NCBI GenBank assembly: GCA_027061705.1
Contig: JAMOVB010000152.1
Coordinates: 1-5,605 of the forward strand
Reading direction: 5' to 3'
DNA: 5,605 nucleotides
Origin: Desulfurococcales archaeon
GTDB taxonomy: Archaea; Thermoproteota; Thermoprotei_A; Sulfolobales; NBVN01
In this document: in pieces, positions 1 through 5,193 of the stretch
How the letters are laid out: the number at the start of each line of letters is the position of its first letter
Position numbering within the stretch: the stretch's first letter is position 1
Notes under the pieces: generated by a model
The model's input: the letters and a program-made list of their open reading frames with translations, nothing else
The model's database searches: none
What the model was told of the DNA's origin: nothing
Translations under genes and position numbers: made by a program

Positions 1-640
1 TGTACCATAGTATGAAGTACACTATTATCAGCACGATGATGCTTATCACTATGTTCCATGAGAGGCTCGTGTTCGGGACTAGCAGAGGTATTCTTGCGTA
101 GGGCGGGACCGTTATGGACTTCGTCACATCCATGGGGTTGGGGAAGTACCTGAATATTATGTAGTCGGCGACGCCGAACGCGACGTAGTTTAGCATTATG
201 GTGACTACCACCTCGTTAGTTCCTCTGAAGACCTTCAGAGCCGCGGGTATGGCTGACCAGCCGAGGGCGAATAGTATGGCCGCACCGATTATCACGATCG
301 CGTGTATCGGCGGCGGGAGCCACGTTATGGAGGATGCGAGCACGATCCCTAAGCCAGCCATGTAGATCTGCCCCTCAACACCTATGTTGAATAGGCCTGC
401 CCTAACACAGAGCGCGAAGGCGAGGCCGCTCAGCATTAGGGGCCCCGCGTACATTAGCGTCACGGTTACCTGGTAGAGGCTCCCGAATGATGTGGCGTAG
501 AGCATCTGCATCGCTTTGAAGACGTTGTGGCCCGTCACGTATATCGCGAGCATGCCGCCTAGGAAGCCTATGGCCAGCGCTATGAGTGAGTTGACTATGG
601 GTTCGGCCTTCTCCTTGATCGCTGCTAGGAATGAGCTCAA
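1..640 (-). CDS. BMP-family (nucleoside-type) ABC importer permease, 3' end cut by window
   Basis: Inner subunit of an ABC importer, forming half of the membrane channel; its family (BPD_transp_2, as in Bacillus NupP) mostly serves nucleosides or sugars. The 213 visible residues, of roughly 350 expected, are very hydrophobic. Likely membrane helices lie near residues 14-36, 58-79, 90-108, 112-133, 143-162 and 194-213. Two family hallmarks are visible: FNIGVEGQI (84-92) and the cytoplasmic loop GTNEVVVTIMLNY (140-152), which docks on the ATPase. The start is a TTG at 640-638 sharing two bases with the ATPase stop (TTGA). It is chosen because no other start lies upstream in frame and a GGGGGGTG Shine-Dalgarno sits 7 nt before it. 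The next in-frame ATG (residue 30) would cut into the first helix. The overlap implies one transcript with the ATPase. The exact substrate cannot be read from the sequence. Confidence 0.93.
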   Translation of the reverse strand, partial: MSSFLAAIKEKAEPIVNSLIALAIGFLGGMLAIYVTGHNVFKAMQMLYATSFGSLYQVTVTLMYAGPLMLSGLAFALCVRAGLFNIGVEGQIYMAGLGIVLASSITWLPPPIHAIVIIGAAILFALGWSAIPAALKVFRGTNEVVVTIMLNYVAFGVADYIIFRYFPNPMDVTKSITVPPYARIPLLVPNTSLSWNIVISIIVLIIVYFILWY

Positions 641-2142
641 GCACCAACACCCCCCATGAGCAGGCCTATCTCCTGGAGAGTGTATTCTCTGGTGGGCTTC
701 AGGGCGAGGAACCTCCCCTCATACATTATCGCCATCCTGTCGGAGAGGTCTAGAACCTCGTCCAGGTCTGAGGAAATTAGGAGCACGCCTATCCCCCTAT
801 TCCTAAGCTCTATTAGGAGGTTCCTTACGAACTGTGTTGACGCTACGTCAAGCCCTCTCGTCGGGTGGGCGGCTATTATTACGGAGGGCTTCTTGCTAAG
901 CTCCCTAGCGACTATGAGTTTCTGCTGGTTCCCGCCGCTGAGCGACCTCGCCGGCGATTTAAGCGACCTAACAACTATCTCGAACTTCCTTATGAGCTCC
1001 TTGGCGTGCTCCGCCACCTTCCCCCAATCGATGACTAACCCCGCCTTGAGGAACTGCGGGTATCTGTGCAGGCCTAGGAGGACGTTCTCGAGCACCGTCA
1101 TGGACAGTATTAGCCCGTAGTTCTTCCTGTCCTCGGGTATGTGGACTAGGCCCTTGAAGGAGAGTTTGGCGGGGTCGGCGTTGGTGACGTCGTCGCCTCT
1201 GAAGTAAACCCTCCCCCTATCAACCCTCCTCAAGCCTGTGAGGGCCTCGACAAGCTCCCTCTGCCCGTTCCCCTCAACACCGGCTATGCCCAGTATCTCG
1301 CCCGAACGGAGGGTGAAGGAAACGCCCCTAACAGCCTGCCTCCCGAGGTCGTCCGTCACCCAGAGATCCTTAACGACTAGGAGATCCTCAACCCTCTCAA
1401 CAGGCTTCTTAGGCGGGTAAGTGAAGACAACCTCCCTTCCAACCATAAGGGACGCTAGCTCCTTAGGCGTCGTCTCACGAGTCCTCAACCTCCCCACAAC
1501 CCTGCCCTTCCTTAGCACGACAACCCTGTCGGTCACCTGCATGACTTCCTTAATCTTATGCGAGATGAAGACTATCGCCTTACCCTCGCTAGCGAGTTGG
1601 CGGAGGAGCTTGAAGAGGTCCCTAGTCTCCAGCGGGGTTAGGTTGGTTGTGGGCTCGTCGAGTATCAGTACGTTAACCCCTCTGAAGAGCATCTTAAGTA
1701 TCTCTATCCTCTGCCTCTCACCTAGGGACAGGTCCTCGACGGGGACGTCGAGCCTTACCTTAAGGCCTGTCTGCTTCATAAGCTCCTGAAGCTTCTTCCA
1801 AGCCTCCTCCACCCTAACTCCCTTGAGGCCCAGCAGTATGTTCTCAATCCCTGTGAAGTTATGGACTAAGGGTATGTGCTGGTGGACCATCCCTATGCCC
1901 ATCCGCAGGGCTTGGGCGGGCATCGTGAACCTAACTTCCCTCCCGTTAACGTAAAGCTTCCCCCTGGTAGGCTGGAGCAGGCCGGACACTATCTTCATTA
2001 GGGTTGTCTTGCCGGCGCCGTTCTCCCCAAGCAGCCCTAAGACCTCACCACCTCTAATCTCTAGGGTCACTCCCCTCAGCGCGACGGTGCCGTCCGGGTA
2101 TACCTTAACTATGTTTTCAGCCCTAACCAAGGGGGTGCTCAA
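637..2142 (-). CDS. Double-domain ABC ATPase of BMP-type nucleoside/sugar importer
   Basis: Cytoplasmic subunit that powers the importer by ATP hydrolysis. It has two fused ABC domains, as in RbsA, MglA and NupO, and at 501 residues is full length. Domain 1 is complete: Walker A GENGAGKTT (39-47), Q-loop Q88, signature LSLGE (138-142), Walker B VLILDEPT (158-165) and switch His195. Domain 2 (about 253-500) is degenerate: its P-loop GVEGNGQRE (288-296) lacks the lysine, Walker B ends AAHP (424-427) instead of DEP, and Ser replaces the switch His. It keeps LSGGNQQK (401-408) and the IPEDR motif (335-339). This asymmetry is normal for the family, so one hydrolytic site is expected. The start is TTG, with AAGGTC as a weak Shine-Dalgarno 7-8 nt upstream and no better start in frame. 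It has its own promoter candidate and overlaps the permease downstream. The substrate is not determined by this subunit. Confidence 0.96.
   Translation of the reverse strand: MSTPLVRAENIVKVYPDGTVALRGVTLEIRGGEVLGLLGENGAGKTTLMKIVSGLLQPTRGKLYVNGREVRFTMPAQALRMGIGMVHQHIPLVHNFTGIENILLGLKGVRVEEAWKKLQELMKQTGLKVRLDVPVEDLSLGERQRIEILKMLFRGVNVLILDEPTTNLTPLETRDLFKLLRQLASEGKAIVFISHKIKEVMQVTDRVVVLRKGRVVGRLRTRETTPKELASLMVGREVVFTYPPKKPVERVEDLLVVKDLWVTDDLGRQAVRGVSFTLRSGEILGIAGVEGNGQRELVEALTGLRRVDRGRVYFRGDDVTNADPAKLSFKGLVHIPEDRKNYGLILSMTVLENVLLGLHRYPQFLKAGLVIDWGKVAEHAKELIRKFEIVVRSLKSPARSLSGGNQQKLIVARELSKKPSVIIAAHPTRGLDVASTQFVRNLLIELRNRGIGVLLISSDLDEVLDLSDRMAIMYEGRFLALKPTREYTLQEIGLLMGGVGA
648..655 (-). promoter_or_regulatory. 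Shine-Dalgarno for the permease, inside the ATPase gene
   Basis: Read on the minus strand this is GGGGGGTG, complementary to the CACCTCC end of archaeal 16S rRNA over its GGTG part. It lies 7 nt before the TTG at 640. It supports choosing that TTG, which overlaps the ATPase stop, and suggests translational coupling or re-initiation. Confidence 0.6.
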
Positions 2143-2176
2143 AACGCTCGACCTTACATACTGCTTACCGGATGTG

Positions 2177-2186
2177 GGATATAAGC
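2177..2186 (-). promoter_or_regulatory. TATA-box promoter candidate for ATPase-permease genes
   Basis: The minus strand reads GCTTATATCC, close to the archaeal TATA-box consensus. A start site about 25 nt downstream would fall near 2156, giving a short leader of about 14 nt before the TTG at 2142. It would allow the ATPase and permease to be transcribed apart from the binding-protein gene. Confidence 0.5.
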
Positions 2187-2269
2187 TTGACTCAACTAGC
2201 CGGTTTGTTTAATTGTGTGCGATTATTAACTACTGTACTCTCTGGGGTGAGGATTTCCTCTCTAGTGTT

Positions 2270-2295
2270 AAAAAGAGGGTTGGGAGAAAGGTTTA
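2270..2295 (-). terminator. Pyrimidine/T-rich terminator candidate after binding-protein gene
   Basis: Starting about 10 nt after the stop of the binding-protein gene, the minus strand becomes pyrimidine-rich and ends in TTTTT at 2274-2270. Archaeal termination depends on T-tracts rather than stable hairpins. Partial termination here would make binding protein in excess over ATPase and permease, the usual stoichiometry for importers. The tract is short, so efficiency is uncertain. Confidence 0.4.
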
Positions 2296-2304
2296 AGGTG
2301 TTCC

Positions 2305-3816
2305 CTACCTCCTCCTGCTTACTACCGCCGCTATGATTATGGCGTTGATGATTATCGCGGCTATGATCCCGCCGATGGCGGCGCCGCTGAGGCCGGAGGG
2401 GGCGGCGCCCTTGCTGACGGTTATTGTCTTGAATGAGGTGACGGTCTTGGTGGCGGTTACCGTGGTGGTAACGGTGCTGACGCTCGTCTTAACCAAGGTG
2501 GTGGTCTTAGCCGTAACTAGGGTCTTGGTCGTCGTGGTTGTCTTGGGAGGCGCCGTAGTCTTTGATGGCGAGGTTGTTGACGCGGTCCACCACGGCGTCG
2601 CCACCGAGTACTCCTTCCTTATCTTCTCTATTCCGGCCTTAGTCATTGGTGCTGGAACCTTGATCGAGCCGTTCAGTATGCCCTCCTTAAGCTCGTTGAC
2701 CGCCTGCCAGATCCACTTGGGGAGCATCTCCCTAATCGCCTTAACCTTCTGAACTATTGCCGCCTCCTGACTCGGCTTTATGACGCCCTCCTCCACACCC
2801 AGCTTCATGAAGGTGTAGAGGTCCTTAATAGAGGATAGTACGGTTCCGTTCTCCTTAATGCCTAGCGACATTAGGCCGCCGTAGTGCTTTATCTTGCCGT
2901 GCAGGTACTCGAGAGCCCTCACCGTGGCGTAGTAGACGCCCATGTCGACACGCTTCATCATCGAAGCTATGATCCAGCCGGGCTTAATCCAGTCCTGATC
3001 GGAGTCGACGCCTATCGCGAATGGCGGGCCGTGGGTTAGGCCGTGCTGCTCGCCCCACTGCTGCACGGCGTCGAAGATTCCTAGGCCGGTTGCGCCGGCG
3101 ACGTTGTATATGACGATAGCTCCCTGCTCCAGCTGGGCCATGGCGGCCTCCTTACCCTTAGCTGGGTCTTTGAAGGTGCCCGTGTACTGGTAGAGGACGG
3201 CAACGGTCTTATGCTTGTGGAAGTGGTGCCAGTACCAGTGCACCGCCCACCAGACGCCGTACCTGTACCCGGCCTCGAACTTGTACAGCACGGGTATCTC
3301 CATGCCTAAGACCATGCCGACCTTACTGGCGTTGTAGTGTATCGCTATTAGGGCGGCGAGCGCTCCGGCTAGGGCGGAGCCCTCGTTCTCACGGAACACA
3401 ATACCTATTACGTTAGGTATGTTGGGTATGTACTCGTCGACGCCGGCGAATAACTGGTTCGGGAACTCCTTAGCTACCTCCTTAATGGCGTCCGTCATTA
3501 GGAAGCCAACGCCGACTATTATGACACACTGGCCGCTCTTCGCTAGGGTCCTCAGGTTCGGCAGGTAGTCTGACTGGCTCATGGAGGATAGCGACACTAT
3601 CTTAAGGCCTAGCTTCTGATGCACCATCTGAGCGCCTAGGTAGGCCATGTCGTTGAAGCCTAGGTCGCCCCTCCCTCCGATGTCGTAGACTATACAGATA
3701 GCGTCCTTCTTGCTTGTCTGCGCCTTAACGGGTGAGGGCGTGTTGACCAGAGCTGCAGCCACGCCTAGGGCCACAACTAAAGCCAGAAGTACTGCGGGTA
3801 CTATGCGACCCTTCAA
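2305..3816 (-). CDS. BMP/PnrA-family substrate-binding protein, C-terminally membrane-anchored
   Basis: Extracellular receptor of the ABC importer; the family (Bmp, PnrA, NupN) typically binds purine or other nucleosides. Residues 1-31 form a signal peptide (MKGR, then a hydrophobic core) with a likely cut after VKA. No lipobox cysteine is seen. The BMP domain spans about 37-400: GDLGFNDMAY (49-58), PNVIGIVFRENEGSALAG (133-150), DPAKGKEAAM (216-225), GVDSDQDW (268-275), SMMKR (284-288). By eye, F53, D126, D270 and K287 fall where PnrA contacts its ligand, supporting but not proving nucleoside binding. A Thr/Ser/Val/Lys-rich stalk follows (about 411-468), then a hydrophobic helix (about 477-498) and RRR at the C-terminus, giving a cell-surface anchor as in crenarchaeal binding proteins. 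The TTG start has AAGGTG 8 nt upstream and an in-frame TAA before it with no other start between. Oddity: a His/Trp-rich patch at about 188-201. Confidence 0.95.
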   Translation of the reverse strand: MKGRIVPAVLLALVVALGVAAALVNTPSPVKAQTSKKDAICIVYDIGGRGDLGFNDMAYLGAQMVHQKLGLKIVSLSSMSQSDYLPNLRTLAKSGQCVIIVGVGFLMTDAIKEVAKEFPNQLFAGVDEYIPNIPNVIGIVFRENEGSALAGALAALIAIHYNASKVGMVLGMEIPVLYKFEAGYRYGVWWAVHWYWHHFHKHKTVAVLYQYTGTFKDPAKGKEAAMAQLEQGAIVIYNVAGATGLGIFDAVQQWGEQHGLTHGPPFAIGVDSDQDWIKPGWIIASMMKRVDMGVYYATVRALEYLHGKIKHYGGLMSLGIKENGTVLSSIKDLYTFMKLGVEEGVIKPSQEAAIVQKVKAIREMLPKWIWQAVNELKEGILNGSIKVPAPMTKAGIEKIRKEYSVATPWWTASTTSPSKTTAPPKTTTTTKTLVTAKTTTLVKTSVSTVTTTVTATKTVTSFKTITVSKGAAPSGLSGAAIGGIIAAIIINAIIIAAVVSRRR

Positions 3817-3824
3817 AGGATTTA

Positions 3825-3830
3825 CACCTT
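3825..3830 (-). promoter_or_regulatory. Shine-Dalgarno fixing the TTG start of the binding protein
   Basis: The minus strand reads AAGGTG, 8 nt before the TTG at 3816. An in-frame TAA (3831-3829) overlaps it, with no ATG or GTG between, so this TTG is the only sensible start and it places the signal peptide at the N-terminus. Confidence 0.65.
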
Positions 3831-3852
3831 ACTTAATTCGAATACAAACGGA

Positions 3853-3864
3853 GTTATAAGTTTT
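3853..3864 (-). promoter_or_regulatory. TATA box and upstream A-rich element for binding-protein gene
   Basis: The minus strand reads AAAACTTATAAC, an A-rich BRE-like stretch followed by a good archaeal TATA box. A start site 25 nt further on falls near 3831, just before the Shine-Dalgarno. The leader would be about 15 nt. An 8-bp palindrome lies between the TATA box and this start site. Confidence 0.6.
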
Positions 3865-3898
3865 AGTTGCCTTCATTGTAGATATTAAGCACGAATTC

Positions 3899-3907
3899 AT
3901 TATTTAC
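3899..3907 (+). promoter_or_regulatory. TATA-box promoter candidate for the kinase gene
   Basis: ATTATTTAC is an AT-rich TATA-like element; transcription would begin near 3928, leaving a leader of about 24 nt that holds the Shine-Dalgarno-like GGCGGTGG (3937-3944). A competing element, GATATTAAG at 3881-3889, would give a longer leader of about 42 nt, so the assignment is tentative. Confidence 0.35.
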
Positions 3908-3951
3908 CCCTCTCAACACAAGATATTCGGTCTTAAGGCGGTGGTTAGTGC

Positions 3952-4740
3952 ATGGGTGACGGCGCGGAGGACGGTGGTGAGGAGGCGGCGTCAAGCCCGC
4001 TGGGCAGGCTCGCCAAGCTGATTAGGGGGCTGGGGAGCTTAACAGGTCTAACACCGCTTCTTGATAAGCTCGTCTCGCAGTCCGAGGTCGTCCTTGTTGA
4101 GGGGAGGAAGTGCGTTAGGAAGAGGTACCTTAAGGAGGTAGGCATAATTAAGTGGATACCCCCTGCAATACTGTTTAGGGCGACCTACCCCTTCACCCTA
4201 TCGCCGAGGGAGAGGTTCAGGCGTGAGGTAAGCTTCCTTAAACACTCGTGGGTTGGCATCGGCGTCCCTAAGATCATCGAGGCTGATGAGAGGAAGCTTG
4301 AGCTCGTCCGCGAGTTCGTGGACGGCGACCTGATAAACTACTTCAGAGACGCTGAACGCGTTGCTGAGGCCTTAGGAAGGATTCACAGGGAGGGATGGGC
4401 TTTAGGGGACGTTAAGCCTACGAACTTCCTATCAGGGCATGACGGCCTAATCTACGTTATAGACGCTGAGCAGGCCGTAAGCACTAGCGGCGTCCCGCAC
4501 AGGGCGTGGGACGTCGCGCTGACGGCATTCTTCGCTGCCTACTCAAACCTCCCCGACCTCAACGCCTACGAGGCATTCCTCAGGAAGTTTCTTAGGAAGT
4601 ACGTCAGCACGTACGGCGGTGTTGAGGTGCTTAGGGAGGTCTCGAACTTCCACTTCGGCGGCATATTCCTGCTACTCCCGCTCCCGCACACATTCACCTT
4701 AGCCGACGTGATTGAAGACGTTATTAATGAGTTCGGGTAG
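3952..4740 (+). CDS. Atypical archaeal protein kinase (RIO/Bud32/LPS-kinase-like fold)
   Basis: Probable ATP-dependent kinase, cytoplasmic, 262 residues, substrate unknown. The catalytic loop is ALGDVKPTNFL (150-160), giving D153 as catalytic base, K155 and N158. The metal-binding DFG equivalent is D171 in VIDAEQA (169-175). RREVSFLKH (90-98) resembles the alpha-C helix with E92, LVREFVDGD (118-126) the hinge, and HRAWDVAL (183-190) the helix after the activation segment. No glycine-rich loop is evident; the ATP lysine may be K57 or a neighbour in the basic stretch 52-61. The N-terminal 16 residues are acidic and low in complexity. It is not a canonical Bud32: HGD is replaced by LGD and the basic Bud32 tail is absent. 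ATG is the first possible start, as an in-frame TAG lies just upstream. It is transcribed divergently from the binding-protein gene, 135 bp away. Membership of the kinase fold is fairly sure; the exact subfamily is not. Confidence 0.82.
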   Translation: MGDGAEDGGEEAASSPLGRLAKLIRGLGSLTGLTPLLDKLVSQSEVVLVEGRKCVRKRYLKEVGIIKWIPPAILFRATYPFTLSPRERFRREVSFLKHSWVGIGVPKIIEADERKLELVREFVDGDLINYFRDAERVAEALGRIHREGWALGDVKPTNFLSGHDGLIYVIDAEQAVSTSGVPHRAWDVALTAFFAAYSNLPDLNAYEAFLRKFLRKYVSTYGGVEVLREVSNFHFGGIFLLLPLPHTFTLADVIEDVINEFG

Positions 4741-4835
4741 CGCCGGAAGCCGGAAAGAAGGGGTTTGGGGGTTTAGTGGTTTGTGATTACCTGCCGAGCG
4801 GGAGTTTCAGGCGGAGCATTACGCACGCGAGTGCG
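4741..4835. other. Convergent intergenic region with G-rich tract
   Basis: This separates the 3' ends of the kinase and zinc-ribbon genes. Directly after the kinase stop is a tandem 7-mer, GCCGGAA twice (4742-4755). It is followed by a GGGG-TTT-GGGGG-TTT run (4760-4774) and a TGGTTTGTG stretch. The spaced T-triplets could act as a weak terminator for the kinase on the plus strand. No coding sequence or recognisable RNA gene is seen. Confidence 0.4.
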
Positions 4836-4836
4836 T
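4821..4836. repeat. Perfect inverted repeat (hairpin) at the stop of the zinc-ribbon gene
   Basis: ACGCAC-GCGA-GTGCGT is a perfect 6-bp stem. On the plus strand the loop is GCGA, which fits the stable GNRA class; on the minus strand it is TCGC. The stem begins inside the TAA of the zinc-ribbon gene. No T-tract follows it on either strand, so a bacterial-style terminator is not supported; it may protect 3' ends of the convergent transcripts. Confidence 0.5.
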
Positions 4837-5045
4837 TAAAAACGGGTTCGGATTACCGACACACGCACCCCTTGGGGGGATCTCCTCAGCCTCACGTCCT
4901 GCAGAACCCTCCTGAGTCCGCAGGACCTGCACCTCAACACGTACCTGACGCGCTTGACGCCATCGACGGCCTCAGCCTCCATGTACGCCACCATCCTCCC
5001 CCCGCATCTAGGGCACTTCGGCGCTCCATTACTTCTCCACCACAT
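4836..5045 (-). CDS. Small Arg-rich zinc-ribbon protein, function unknown
   Basis: A 69-residue protein that I do not recognise as a named family. It has two Cys pairs, CPRCGG (C11, C14) and CRSCG (C39, C42), separated by 24 residues with beta-prone sequence between. This is the layout of a TFIIS/transposase-like zinc ribbon holding one zinc ion. The part after residue 38 is strongly basic, with ten arginines in about 31 residues, which suggests nucleic-acid or ribosome contact; that is inference. The start is well supported: GAGGTG (5052-5057) lies 6 nt before the ATG, and an in-frame TGA lies just upstream. The gene ends tail-to-tail with the kinase and lies 148 bp downstream of the oxidoreductase subunit on the same strand, with its own promoter candidate. 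Such ribbons are common small archaeal proteins, including diverged fragments of larger ones. Confidence 0.72.
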   Translation of the reverse strand: MWWRSNGAPKCPRCGGRMVAYMEAEAVDGVKRVRYVLRCRSCGLRRVLQDVRLRRSPQGVRVSVIRTRF

Positions 5046-5069
5046 CGCTCACACCTCACGCTCCGCGCG

Positions 5070-5095
5070 CGTCCCTATCGCCGTCGCTTAGGACG
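5070..5095 (-). other. Imperfect hairpin in the 5' leader of the zinc-ribbon gene
   Basis: CGTCC (5070-5074) pairs with GGACG (5091-5095). After a single bulged base, TA (5076-5077) pairs with TA (5089-5090), leaving an 11-nt loop. If transcription starts at the TATA candidate near 5146, this stem lies in the untranslated leader, ending 12 nt before the Shine-Dalgarno. A regulatory role is only a possibility; GC-rich sequence yields such stems by chance. Confidence 0.25.
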
Positions 5096-5133
5096 TCGTT
5101 ACGGGTTTTTCACACGCTCATGAAGTATGTTTG

Positions 5134-5151
5134 TCCCGGGAATAATAAGAG
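5134..5151 (-). promoter_or_regulatory. Promoter candidate with adjacent palindrome for zinc-ribbon gene
   Basis: The minus strand reads CTCTTATTATT (5151-5141), a TATA-like element, running directly into the 8-bp palindrome TCCCGGGA (5141-5134). A start site would fall near 5120, giving a leader of about 75 nt. A palindrome immediately downstream of a TATA box is a common position for archaeal repressor sites. A second, more distant TATA-like element lies at 5188-5198. Confidence 0.35.
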
Positions 5152-5193
5152 TTGTTTTCATGCACCCACGCACGTCGGCTGAGGCGAGGTTTT

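Noticed and set aside
402..650. 82-residue minus-strand open frame overlapping the permease start
   Set aside because: It is in a different frame from the permease, whose frame gives clear membrane helices and family motifs; this one is low-complexity and unlike any protein.
1215..1290. Missing Walker A lysine in the second ABC domain as a sign of inactivation
   Set aside because: A degenerate second nucleotide site is normal for the RbsA/NupO-type double ATPases.
656..1789. Several plus-strand open frames (656-1120, 1238-1420, 1421-1789)
   Set aside because: They lie antisense to the ABC ATPase, are Ser/Leu/Thr-rich mirror translations of its codons, and lack ribosome sites.
2249..2260. 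GAGG-ATTT-CCTC hairpin as a bacterial-style terminator
   Set aside because: The stem is only 4 bp and on the transcribed strand the T-tract comes before it, not after it.
2333..2752. 139-residue hydrophobic plus-strand open frame
   Set aside because: Its Val-rich sequence is the reverse complement of the Thr-rich stalk and membrane anchor of the binding protein, so the membrane-like look is an artefact.
4843..4856. GGGTTCGGATTACC resembling a tRNA T-arm
   Set aside because: The stem does not pair as a T-arm should, no acceptor, anticodon or CCA-proximal parts are nearby, and it lies within the zinc-ribbon coding sequence.
4776..5123. 115-residue plus-strand open frame
   Set aside because: It runs antisense across the zinc-ribbon gene; the opposite strand has paired Cys motifs and a strong Shine-Dalgarno, while this frame is His/Pro/Arg-rich noise.
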